Below, piece by piece: positions 48,202 through 56,576 of a stretch of DNA of 64,000 nucleotides; the first letter of the stretch is position 1; each line of letters opens with the position of its first letter. The stretch comes from Gammaproteobacteria bacterium. GTDB lineage: Bacteria > Pseudomonadota > Gammaproteobacteria > Thiohalobacterales > Thiohalobacteraceae. Below the pieces are notes generated by a model that ran no database searches, had not been told where the DNA came from, and saw nothing but the letters and a program-made list of their open reading frames with translations. Where the stretch lies: NCBI GenBank assembly GCA_018819175.1, contig JAHJQQ010000050.1, forward strand, positions 1-64,000, given 5' to 3'. The translations under genes were made by a program, and so were the position numbers.

Positions 48202-48624
48202 TCAGTTATCGTCGATCTCATCCACATCCACCTGCCCCGTGAAACGCCGCCGGATGTGCGACCAGGACACCCCCGTGGTCAACACACCACACAGCACTAT
48301 CAAGATGATATAGCTTATGGCGCGTATGCTATCGGCAGGTACCCATCCCCAATCGACTGTCAGCCAGATCAGCGTGCCGAAAAATGCCAGCGCCAAAAAC
48401 AGACCGAAGGCCCCTAAGGCGTTTACCGTCGCGCGCAGATACACCGTCCAACCGATCAGTAACACCACACCGACAAAGATCTTCAGCGGATCAAGGCTCA
48501 ATGGCACCCGACTCACCCAGTGGTAATAGGAATAACCGTCCGGATTGTAGGTCGCGAATACCAGCACTATTGCCGCCAACAGGCGCAGCAATACCCCGAC
48601 CCAGGTCAAACCCCGCTCAGCCAT
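48202..48624 (-). CDS. Four-helix membrane protein of the DUF6524 type
   Basis: A 140-residue protein with four hydrophobic helices (GVLLRLLAAIVLVFATY, KIFVGVVLLIGWTVYL, FGLFLALAFFGTLIWL, SYIILIVLCGVLTTGV) and a short acidic tail (DVDEIDD). The start YNPDGYSYYHWV motif after helix 1 is characteristic of DUF6524. No function is known. ATG 48624 (MAERGLTWVG) fits better than the frame to 48666. It is convergent with mltD. Confidence 0.72.
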   Translation of the reverse strand: MAERGLTWVGVLLRLLAAIVLVFATYNPDGYSYYHWVSRVPLSLDPLKIFVGVVLLIGWTVYLRATVNALGAFGLFLALAFFGTLIWLTVDWGWVPADSIRAISYIILIVLCGVLTTGVSWSHIRRRFTGQVDVDEIDDN

Positions 48625-48779
48625 AGTCCCTCCTGTCGATCCGTCATGCCGCAATTGTAACCGCATTTTTCCTGTCTGCCCGCGTGGTTATCGACCCATC
48701 AAATATTGATGTCATAATATCCAGGCCAGTACTGGCCGGCTCCCGGCCTACAATGCACCTGGTAATGAGGAATGTACTA

Positions 48780-49568
48780 GTGACAACCGCCCTTGATTGG
48801 CAGGCCCATGCAGGCCTCACAGCGACCGAACAGGAAGATTTTGAGCGTAATGGCTATCTGATCCTGCGCGGCTTCGCTGCGTCAACTCAGGTTGAAAACT
48901 TGCGCCGCGTGGCCGAAGAACATCTGCGCCGCGAAATCGCCCCGCTGGAATACGAGGCCGATCTGCATTATCCCGGCGCACCGTCCTCACGCAGCGCGGA
49001 AGGTGGACGTACCGTGCGCCGCTTGCTGCAGGCCCAGGGACGTCACCCGGCCTTCACAGATTGGCTCAATCAGCCGGAGCTGCTCACCCTATTGCATCAG
49101 CTACTCGGCCCTCGGGTCCTGATGCCCTTGGCCCATCATAACTGCATCATGACCAAGCAGCCGCGCTTCAGCAGTGACACCGGCTGGCACCAGGACATCC
49201 GCTACTGGTCATTCGAACGCCCTGAGTTGATCAACGTCTGGTTGGCCCTGGGGCCCGAGCGAGAGGACAACGGTTGTCTGCGTTTAATTCCGGGTTCACA
49301 CCGCCTGCAGTTTGCAGCGTCACAATTTGAAGCAGCGACCTTTTTCCGTGAAGACCTGCCGGAGAATCAGGCATTGTTGGCGCAGGCGATAACGGCGGAG
49401 CTCGATGCGGGTGACGTACTGCTGTTCCATTGCCGCACCTTGCATGCGGCCACGCGAAATTTTTCCGACCAGACCAAGTTCTCCGCTGTGTTCACCTTTT
49501 GCGCCGGTGACAATGCGGCAATACCCGGCACGCGGTCGGCCTCGCTGCCGGAACTGTTGCTGCCCTGA
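48780..49568 (+). CDS. Phytanoyl-CoA dioxygenase (PhyH) family protein
   Basis: A 262-residue Fe(II)/2-oxoglutarate oxygenase-like protein. The metal motif is HQD (WHQDIRYWSF) with the distal His in FHCRTLHAATRNFS; the 2OG-binding Arg should follow in HAATR. Family members hydroxylate diverse small molecules, and the substrate is not evident. I use GTG 48780, which has GAGGA eight bases upstream; ATG 48765 is possible. It is convergent with the aminotransferase gene, with a hairpin between. Confidence 0.8.
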   Translation: MTTALDWQAHAGLTATEQEDFERNGYLILRGFAASTQVENLRRVAEEHLRREIAPLEYEADLHYPGAPSSRSAEGGRTVRRLLQAQGRHPAFTDWLNQPELLTLLHQLLGPRVLMPLAHHNCIMTKQPRFSSDTGWHQDIRYWSFERPELINVWLALGPEREDNGCLRLIPGSHRLQFAASQFEAATFFREDLPENQALLAQAITAELDAGDVLLFHCRTLHAATRNFSDQTKFSAVFTFCAGDNAAIPGTRSASLPELLLP

Positions 49569-49572
49569 TAGA

Positions 49573-49627
49573 TAGCCTGGGTTGAAGAACATGAAACCCG
49601 GGTTTCGCTTACACTCAACCCAGGCTA
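49573..49627. terminator. Bidirectional terminator-like hairpin
   Basis: TAGCCTGGGTTGA (49573-49585) and TCAACCCAGGCTA (49615-49627) form a perfect 13-bp stem. Its 29-nt loop contains the palindrome GAAACCCGGGTTTC. It lies between the ends of two convergent genes, where a stem shared by both transcripts is expected. No long T-run follows on either side. Confidence 0.7.
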
Positions 49628-49641
49628 CCGGTTTCCAAATA

Positions 49642-50823
49642 TCAACTCTTATAAGCCGCCATTGCCGCACCCACCGCAACGCCGGACGTGATCGGCGCTC
49701 GCATATCACTCAGCACCGCATCCAACGCGCCGAGACAGAACAGCACATTGCGCTGATTGGACGCACAGCCCATCAAACCGATGCGCCAGATCTTGCCGGC
49801 CATGGCACCGAGACCGGCACCGATTTCCAGATTGTATTCATTCAGCAGACGGGTACGCACCGCGGCCTCATCGACACCGCCCGGAATGCTGATGGCGTTA
49901 AGCTGCGGCAAACGATCTTCGGCCTTCACCACAAAGCTCAAGCCCATCGCCTCAATGCCCGCGCGCAAGGCCTCATGGTTGCGACGATGCCGGGTCCAGG
50001 CATTCTCGATACCCTCTTCCTGCAGAATCACCAACGCCTCGTGCAGCCCATACAGCGCATTGATCGGCGCGGTGTGATGGTAGGCACGCTTGCCGCCACC
50101 GGCCCAATAACCCAGCACCAGATTCAGATCCATAAACCAGCTTTGCACCTTGGTCTTGCGCGCCTTCACCGTATCCAAGGCACGCTCGCTGAACGTTACC
50201 GGTGACAGGCCGGGTACGCAGGACAAACATTTCTGCGTGCCGGAGTACACCGCATCCAGACCCCAGTCATCCACCATCAGCGGCGTGCCGCCAAGTGAGG
50301 TCACCGTATCGGCTATGGTCAGACAATCATACTTGCGCGCGATTTCCGCTAGCGTCTTCGCATCGGATTGCGCACCGGTTGAGGTCTCCGCATGCACGAA
50401 GGCCAGGATTTTCGCATCCGGATTGGCCTTCAGTGCGTCTTCCGCCTTGTTGGGATCAACCGCCGCACCCCAGGCGTCCTCGACCATCACCGCCACGCCG
50501 CCGCAACGCTCGACATTCTCTTTCATACGTCCGCCGAACACGCCGTTCTGGCAGATCACCACCTTGTCACCAGGCTCAACCAGATTCACGAACGCTGTTT
50601 CCATACCCGCCGATCCCGGCGCCGATACCGGCATGGTCAACGCATTCTGGGTCTGGAAGGCGTAACGCAACATCACTTTGATCTCATCCATCATGGCGAC
50701 AAACATGGGGTCGAGATGCCCGATGGTCTGCCGGCTCATGGCCTCCAGAATGCGCGGGTAAACATCCGACGGACCAGGGCCCATCAGGGTGCGCTGCGGG
50801 GGATGAAAGGATCGAATGGTCAT
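49642..50823 (-). CDS. Class V aminotransferase, alanine/serine-glyoxylate type
   Basis: A 393-residue PLP enzyme of the serine-pyruvate/alanine-glyoxylate aminotransferase group. Signatures: LMGPGPSDVYPRILEAMS near the start, APGSAGMETAFVNL, ADTVTSLGGTPL and the PLP Lys in YSGTQKCLSCVPGLSPV. It probably transfers amino groups between alanine or serine and glyoxylate, as in photorespiration-like or serine-cycle routes. I start it at MTIRSFHPPQ (50823); the ORF to 50901 adds unmatched residues. Confidence 0.9.
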   Translation of the reverse strand: MTIRSFHPPQRTLMGPGPSDVYPRILEAMSRQTIGHLDPMFVAMMDEIKVMLRYAFQTQNALTMPVSAPGSAGMETAFVNLVEPGDKVVICQNGVFGGRMKENVERCGGVAVMVEDAWGAAVDPNKAEDALKANPDAKILAFVHAETSTGAQSDAKTLAEIARKYDCLTIADTVTSLGGTPLMVDDWGLDAVYSGTQKCLSCVPGLSPVTFSERALDTVKARKTKVQSWFMDLNLVLGYWAGGGKRAYHHTAPINALYGLHEALVILQEEGIENAWTRHRRNHEALRAGIEAMGLSFVVKAEDRLPQLNAISIPGGVDEAAVRTRLLNEYNLEIGAGLGAMAGKIWRIGLMGCASNQRNVLFCLGALDAVLSDMRAPITSGVAVGAAMAAYKS

Positions 50824-51104
50824 AAGCTTCCTCGTGTCTCGGTGTGTCGGCAGGTTCAATGTCAAAAGTTCCGGGAGTTTAGCAATATCAGGGCGTGGCA
50901 TATAGGGAGATTCACCAGGGTAATTCGCACCCGCCCCGCTGTTACGGGTTGCTCCGGTGGGAGCTCGCCGCCTCGGCTATCCGACCTCGGGAACCAAGCC
51001 TATACCGACACAGAGATCGACTAGACCCCCTGTATCCGATCGTGCAGAATCGGAGCAGATATTCCGCTTATACCTGATAGCTCATCTCGCTCAGAGAAGA
51101 TTCT

Positions 51105-51650
51105 ATGTGTTCGTACCGACTCGCCCTGTGGTTCCTCGCTGCCCTGCTGATCAGCAGTCTGGCGACCGCGGCCGATCCTCTCAGCCACCAATCCGAGCAA
51201 CTGGACGTCCAGCTTGCGCCGCGCACACCACAGCAGATGGCCGCCTTCTATGAGGCGCGTGGTTTCGGTCGCGATATGATTGATAGTTTGAACGAGCATT
51301 GTTTCATCACCGTAGCCATTCACAACAAGAGCGCTGATGTTATCTGGTTGGATCTGAACCAATGGCATTTCAAAAATGCCGCAGGAGAGGTATTACGTCA
51401 AGACAGGGTTTATTGGCGCGAGCGTTGGAACCGCATGCAAATTCCCTTGGCACATCAATCCACCTTCCGGTGGACGCTGCTGCCAGAACAGCTCGACTTT
51501 CGGCCCGGGGAATACGAAGGCGGGAATATCACTCTACCGCGACTGGGGAAACCGATGACAATAACGGCACAATTCTATCCGGACGAGCAACGCAACGGCA
51601 CACCCATAACAGTCAAGTTCGACAATGTTCAATGTGCGGAAAACCCATGA
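51105..51650 (+). CDS. Exported protein of unknown function paired with a TlpA-like thioredoxin
   Basis: A 181-residue protein with a signal peptide (LALWFLAALLISSLATA, cleavage near TAA) followed by a beta-rich domain of about 155 residues (HCFITVAIHNKSADVIWLD, RWTLLPEQLDFRPGEYEG). The pattern resembles periplasmic Ig-like folds, but no family is recognised. Its last codons overlap the thioredoxin-like gene by 4 bp (ATGA), so the two are co-translated and may interact. Confidence 0.65.
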   Translation: MCSYRLALWFLAALLISSLATAADPLSHQSEQLDVQLAPRTPQQMAAFYEARGFGRDMIDSLNEHCFITVAIHNKSADVIWLDLNQWHFKNAAGEVLRQDRVYWRERWNRMQIPLAHQSTFRWTLLPEQLDFRPGEYEGGNITLPRLGKPMTITAQFYPDEQRNGTPITVKFDNVQCAENP

Positions 51651-52180
51651 AATACCGACTCTGTATTGGACTCCTGGTCAGTTTTTTCGCAACAGCGTCG
51701 CTTGCCGGTGAGCTGATCAAACTACCCGATGGCATCATCCGACTGGATGCCTATCCGGCCCCCGCTCTCCAGGTTAACGATATAGACGGCGTTGCCTACG
51801 ATCTGCAGGACGATAAAGGCGCCTTGGTGTTCGTGCATTTCTGGGCCAGCTGGTGTGGTCCCTGTCGCGAAGAAATGCCGGCCATCCAGCGCATGGCAAA
51901 ACGACTCGAGCCGGAAGGGATCAAGATCGCACTGATCAACACCGCTGAAGATGAAGATACGGTGTTCAGCTTTCTCGCAACACTCGCACCGGATATACGT
52001 GCACTGATGGATGTGGATGGGCAGGTGACAGAGGCCTGGAAACCGCGCGGACTCCCGGCCACTTATTTGGTGGATCAGCAAGGCCAGGTGCGCTATCAGG
52101 CACTCGGTGGCCGGCCCTGGGATGAAGCAGTCTATCTGGATTTCTTACGCACGCTGATGACTGAACAGCCGGTGCGATAA
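51647..52180 (+). CDS. TlpA-like periplasmic thiol-disulfide oxidoreductase
   Basis: The 177-residue protein has a signal peptide (MKYRLCIGLLVSFFATASLA) and a thioredoxin-fold domain with active-site WASWCGPCREEMP and the cis-Pro segment GLPATYLVDQQG. It should reduce disulfides in the periplasm, for example in cytochrome c maturation or copper handling. ATG 51647 overlaps the previous stop. It follows the unknown exported protein. Confidence 0.88.
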   Translation: MKYRLCIGLLVSFFATASLAGELIKLPDGIIRLDAYPAPALQVNDIDGVAYDLQDDKGALVFVHFWASWCGPCREEMPAIQRMAKRLEPEGIKIALINTAEDEDTVFSFLATLAPDIRALMDVDGQVTEAWKPRGLPATYLVDQQGQVRYQALGGRPWDEAVYLDFLRTLMTEQPVR

Positions 52181-52190
52181 CGCGTTACAC

Positions 52191-54395
52191 TCAGGATTCC
52201 CCAGAGACAGGAACCTCGTTATTGTCGCTCAGGAAATCGTAATTCAGTGCCTTTGATGGGTGTTGAAGAAAATATCCCTGCACATAATTCACACCACACT
52301 GCCAGAGCTGCGCAACCGCTTCGGCATCCTGCACACAGCCTGCAATCGACTGTTTACCACGCGCAGCAAGGTCACCTGCCAGACCGGCAATGCGCTCCCG
52401 GCCCACACGACCGTTACTCAGACCACGCACCAATGCTGCATCGAGCTTGATGAAGTCCACTTCGAGACTGTCCAACAATGAGAATGCCGCCTCGGTCCCG
52501 GAAAAATGTTCCAGGGCAGTGGCGCAACCCAGCGCGCGTATGCCGGAAAGCACAGGCTCGCAACGGCTGCCATAGAGCATCACATCGGCCTCAGACGCCT
52601 CGAACACGAACGCTTGCGGATCAATCTTATAGCTGGTGATCAACTGCGACAGCCCGGTGCAGAACTCTTCACTGACCAGACTGTCCCGAGATAAATTCAC
52701 GAACATGGTGATGGATCGGCCCTGCGCGGCCTCTGTTTTGATCAACTTGCAGGTATGACGGATCACCCAGCGATCTATAAACCCCATCAAACCCGCCTGC
52801 AGCGCGGAGGGCATGAATTTACCGGGCAGATACTCCCCGCCGCCCTCGTTGTGCATGCGCAGCAATGCCTCGTAGCAGGCTCCGGTACCACCATTCAGAT
52901 TCACGATCGGCTGGTAAAGAATGGAAAAAAGATTGTCGTCTTTAAGCGCCTTGGCCACACGCCCTACCCATAACGCATGATCATCATTACTCAGTGTCGG
53001 CGTGGCCTGCTGATAAACTCCTACACCTCCCTGGTGCTCTGCCCGGTTTGCCGCATCCGCCGCCCTGATAATGAAACGTTCACTATCCGTACAGTTATTC
53101 TCAATCCGGCAGATGCCTATCGTTAACCGCACGCGCAGAGACAGATCCGAAAATTTAAAGACCCGCTCCGCGATTGCTGTCGAAAGTTGTTTCGCCAGAG
53201 ATGTGTGATCGGCAAGGTTTCCGCCCTGAATTAGCGCGGTAAAGACGTTACTCTCGAGCTGTGTTATCAGCGTCTGATCGGGCAGCAAGGTTATGATCGC
53301 CGCGGACAGCTCGCTCAGCAGGATATCGCACTGCGCATAGCCAATGGCCTTCTGCAGCTGATCCAGGCCAAGCATTCTGATATAAAATACCGCGGCCGGT
53401 ACCGGGGCTGTTGCTAGCTCGCGTTGCTTGAGTGCCAGCAACCAGTCCCGACGTGATAACAGACCCGTCGTCGTAGAGCGCGTATCCAGAGGCTTCAGCA
53501 TCACCTGAACACCCTGCGACGCTCCCGGGAAGCGCATCAACTCCATACGCATTTGTACGCCATGCACAGCGATGTCCCGCGCCGCAGAGGGAGATTTCTC
53601 ATCCACGCGCGCCAGCATCGTGGCGACGTTATCCGCCTCGGTGGCGCTCAGAAGACTCGGCAGGTTGATCTCTTTGAGTGATGAAAATTCAGCATGATCG
53701 AACAATTGCATATAGGCGGGATTGGCATAAATATGTCCGCCGTCATGCAGTATGGCAATAGGCTGTTGTGCCGCATCGAATATCTGATAACAGCAGCGTT
53801 GCAGCTGTTCATAATGCAAACGGCATTCACGCAGTTGGCAACGTTGGGTACGCTGCGCATAGAGTCTATCGAGCTGAGCACTCAACTTATCCAGATGCGG
53901 CTGCGTCACACAGACATAGTCGATCGCGGCGCCGGCATGGGGCAAATAAAATGCTTCTGCAGTGGTGATGAACAGTAATGGTACATCTTTGCCACTGCGC
54001 TCGATCAGATTGGCTAAACGAATGGCACCCGGCTGCGATAATTCCGCTACCCGCGCCTGTGCCAGCCAAGGCGCGGTGTCGGCGACCGATTCCTTCAACC
54101 TATGTTTCGCCAACGGTATAAACGCCGGCTGGAAACCCTCATTGTTGAGAATGCGTTCGATCATGGGCGTTATGCCCTCTTGATCGAGAATCACAATACA
54201 CAGAGAGGATGGCGTGGATGCAACGGGAGCCGGGGCAGGTGCTGCGCTGACGGTCTGACCACTCACCTTGATCCAGCGTCGTAAGGTCGACAGGCTGACG
54301 CCTATTTCATCTGCAACCTGCTTGAGCGGGATGCCCATGACAGTTGCTTTATGTACAGCGGATTCTTGTTGTTCTTGACTGTATTTGCGGGCCAC
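52191..54395 (-). CDS. FimX-like protein with HTH, receiver, PAS and degenerate GGDEF/EAL domains
   Basis: The 734-residue protein starts with a transposase-type HTH (about 5-45, LKQVADEIGVSLSTLRRWI). A receiver-like region (about 65-190) and a PAS region (about 205-310) follow. The GGDEF domain (about 320-470) lacks the catalytic motif, showing ALIQGG in its place. The EAL domain (about 480-730) keeps YEALLRM and the NLS Asn, but DDFGTG is replaced by EHFSGT and the final Glu motif by AGCVQ, so cyclic-di-GMP hydrolysis is unlikely. This architecture is FimX-like and suggests a cyclic-di-GMP sensor for twitching or polarity. The N-terminal HTH is atypical. Confidence 0.83.
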   Translation of the reverse strand: MARKYSQEQQESAVHKATVMGIPLKQVADEIGVSLSTLRRWIKVSGQTVSAAPAPAPVASTPSSLCIVILDQEGITPMIERILNNEGFQPAFIPLAKHRLKESVADTAPWLAQARVAELSQPGAIRLANLIERSGKDVPLLFITTAEAFYLPHAGAAIDYVCVTQPHLDKLSAQLDRLYAQRTQRCQLRECRLHYEQLQRCCYQIFDAAQQPIAILHDGGHIYANPAYMQLFDHAEFSSLKEINLPSLLSATEADNVATMLARVDEKSPSAARDIAVHGVQMRMELMRFPGASQGVQVMLKPLDTRSTTTGLLSRRDWLLALKQRELATAPVPAAVFYIRMLGLDQLQKAIGYAQCDILLSELSAAIITLLPDQTLITQLESNVFTALIQGGNLADHTSLAKQLSTAIAERVFKFSDLSLRVRLTIGICRIENNCTDSERFIIRAADAANRAEHQGGVGVYQQATPTLSNDDHALWVGRVAKALKDDNLFSILYQPIVNLNGGTGACYEALLRMHNEGGGEYLPGKFMPSALQAGLMGFIDRWVIRHTCKLIKTEAAQGRSITMFVNLSRDSLVSEEFCTGLSQLITSYKIDPQAFVFEASEADVMLYGSRCEPVLSGIRALGCATALEHFSGTEAAFSLLDSLEVDFIKLDAALVRGLSNGRVGRERIAGLAGDLAARGKQSIAGCVQDAEAVAQLWQCGVNYVQGYFLQHPSKALNYDFLSDNNEVPVSGES

Positions 54396-54560
54396 GGCGT
54401 CACTCGGTTTTGATTAGAAAGGATGCTCACAGCATAGCGTCCGAACAACCGAATGGTTGAGCCGGATCAGCCCCTGTTGATCACGGTATTCATAATGCTA
54501 ATTCTTTGAAGATCATATGAAATGCCGGGTGCCGGGGGATTCAAGCAGAATGGCCAGGAG

Positions 54561-56576
54561 TCAATCTGGGCTTTTGTAAAGGATACAGTTGACGCTATGG
54601 CGGGTACCGACCGAATAGGCCTCGGGAAAGCGTTCACAACACTCTGAGCGCGCCTGCGGACAACGGGGATGAAAGTGGCAGCCCGTGGGTCGCGCCAGGG
54701 GTGAAGGGATATCGCCAGCCGCAACCCGTATCAAGCGTCCTTCAGAGATGCGCGGGACCGCTGCCAGAAGCGCCTGCGTATAAGGATGCCGTGGCGCGCC
54801 GAGCACAGCATCGGCAGGCCCGCGTTCGACAATCCGTCCGAGATACATCACCGCCACCTCGTCGGCCAAATACCCCACCACGGCGAGATCGTGACTGATA
54901 ATCAGATAAGAGAGGCCGCGTTCTTCTTGCAGACGCCGTAACAGATTCAGAATCTGCGCCTGAACCGAGACATCAAGGGCGCTGGTCGGTTCGTCACACA
55001 CCAGCAGCTTGGGCTGCACGGCCAAGGCGCGCGCGATACAGATACGTTGCCGTTGCCCACCGGAGAATTGATGCGGGAACAGGCGCAGCTGTTCACGATG
55101 CAACCCGACCTGATCCATGAGTTCTGCCGCAAGCACCAGACGTTCCTGATTATCGGCGCCGATACTCTGCACCTCCATGGCCTCCAGAAACATATCGCAG
55201 ATACGCATCCGTGGGTTCAACGATGCAAAGGGGTCCTGGAACACCATCTGGAAACCGGCACGCGCCCGGCGTAACGCCTCATCCTCCAACAGTCCGAGGT
55301 CGACACCGTCGAAGTGGATACTCCCGGATTCCGCGCGTTCCAGCTGCAGGACCGCCTTGGCAACTGTCGTCTTCCCGCATCCCGATTCGCCAACCAACGC
55401 AAGGGTGCGTCCCGCCGCCAGTTCGAAACTCACTGCATCGGCGGCAACCAGCGCCTTTGGTCTACGGCCGAAGCCCCGGCGCAACGCATAGGTGACGCGC
55501 AGGTCACGCACCTCCAGCAAAGTCGAGGTTGGTTCGGTACGCGCGGCTAACGGTGTGGCCAGTTCGCGCGGAGGTAGCGATGGATTCTCACCACGTTCCC
55601 CGAGAAAACAGCGCACACCCCACTCCGAGGTGCCATACCACAGCGGTATTTCCTGTTGGCAACGCGACATGCTGCGATCACAGCGCGCCACGAAACGACA
55701 ACCCAGGATATTGGTTGTCAGGCTCGGCACCTGCCCCGGTATGGCGGCCAGCACCTGGCCACGCTGTTCAACATCGGGCTGTGCACGAAACAGCATCTGC
55801 GTATAAGGATGCGCCGGCGCATGAAAGAAGGCTTCGTGCGGCCCTTGCTCGACGATCTGCCCGGCATACATGACCGCCACCCGGTCGGCCATCTGTGCGG
55901 CCACGCCGAGATCATGGGTAATGAGTAACAGTGCCATGCCCCGCGCCTGCTGCAGGCTGGCAAGTAATTGCAATATCTGCGCTTGAATCGTGACATCCAG
56001 TGCCGTGGTCGGTTCGTCCGCGATTAATAATTCAGGATCGCCGGCCAGCGCCATGGCAATCATCACACGCTGCATCATGCCGCCGGAAAGCTGATGCGGA
56101 TAATCACCCAGTCGCTCGGCAGCATCACTGATCCCGACGGCGTCCAGTAATTCGATACAGCGCGCTTTGAGTTCGACGCCACGCAAACCTTGATGCAAGC
56201 GGACCGCCTCGCCAAGCTGCCTACCGATACTCATCACCGGATTCAGCGAGGTCATGGGCTCCTGAAACACCATGGCCATATGACTGCCGCGCAAGGCGCG
56301 CCGCGCGCGCGGATTGAGCGTCATCAACTCCTGACCGGCATAGTCGATACGCCCCGAGGCCAATTCCGCCTCAGCGGGCAACAACCCCATCAGCGCCAGC
56401 GCAGTAAGGGATTTCCCACAACCGGATTCGCCCAGCAGGGCCAAGGTCTCGCCGCGCGCGATACGGAAGCTGACACCGTCCACGGGCAACGCACCTGCAA
56501 TGCCGACTTTCAGATCGGAGACGGCGACCAGGACTTCACCTAGCGGTGCTTCAGGCTGGTATTGTGATGTCGGCAT
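54561..56576 (-). CDS. Fused oligopeptide ABC transporter ATPase (DppD-DppF type)
   Basis: A 671-residue protein with two complete ABC ATPase halves. The first has Walker A GESGCGKS (about 52-59), YPHQLSGGMMQRVMIAMA and Walker B LLIADEPTT. The second has Walker A GESGCGKT, FPHQFSGGQRQRICIARALA and LLVCDEPTS. Both have oligopeptide-type C-terminal extensions (CRFVARCDRSMSRC and CHFHPRCPQARSECC) with Cys that may bind Fe-S. It overlaps the YejF gene by 26 bp, so it belongs to the Yej operon, as its last gene. It may be a second ATPase for the same permease or for a lost one. Confidence 0.88.
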   Translation of the reverse strand: MPTSQYQPEAPLGEVLVAVSDLKVGIAGALPVDGVSFRIARGETLALLGESGCGKSLTALALMGLLPAEAELASGRIDYAGQELMTLNPRARRALRGSHMAMVFQEPMTSLNPVMSIGRQLGEAVRLHQGLRGVELKARCIELLDAVGISDAAERLGDYPHQLSGGMMQRVMIAMALAGDPELLIADEPTTALDVTIQAQILQLLASLQQARGMALLLITHDLGVAAQMADRVAVMYAGQIVEQGPHEAFFHAPAHPYTQMLFRAQPDVEQRGQVLAAIPGQVPSLTTNILGCRFVARCDRSMSRCQQEIPLWYGTSEWGVRCFLGERGENPSLPPRELATPLAARTEPTSTLLEVRDLRVTYALRRGFGRRPKALVAADAVSFELAAGRTLALVGESGCGKTTVAKAVLQLERAESGSIHFDGVDLGLLEDEALRRARAGFQMVFQDPFASLNPRMRICDMFLEAMEVQSIGADNQERLVLAAELMDQVGLHREQLRLFPHQFSGGQRQRICIARALAVQPKLLVCDEPTSALDVSVQAQILNLLRRLQEERGLSYLIISHDLAVVGYLADEVAVMYLGRIVERGPADAVLGAPRHPYTQALLAAVPRISEGRLIRVAAGDIPSPLARPTGCHFHPRCPQARSECCERFPEAYSVGTRHSVNCILYKSPD

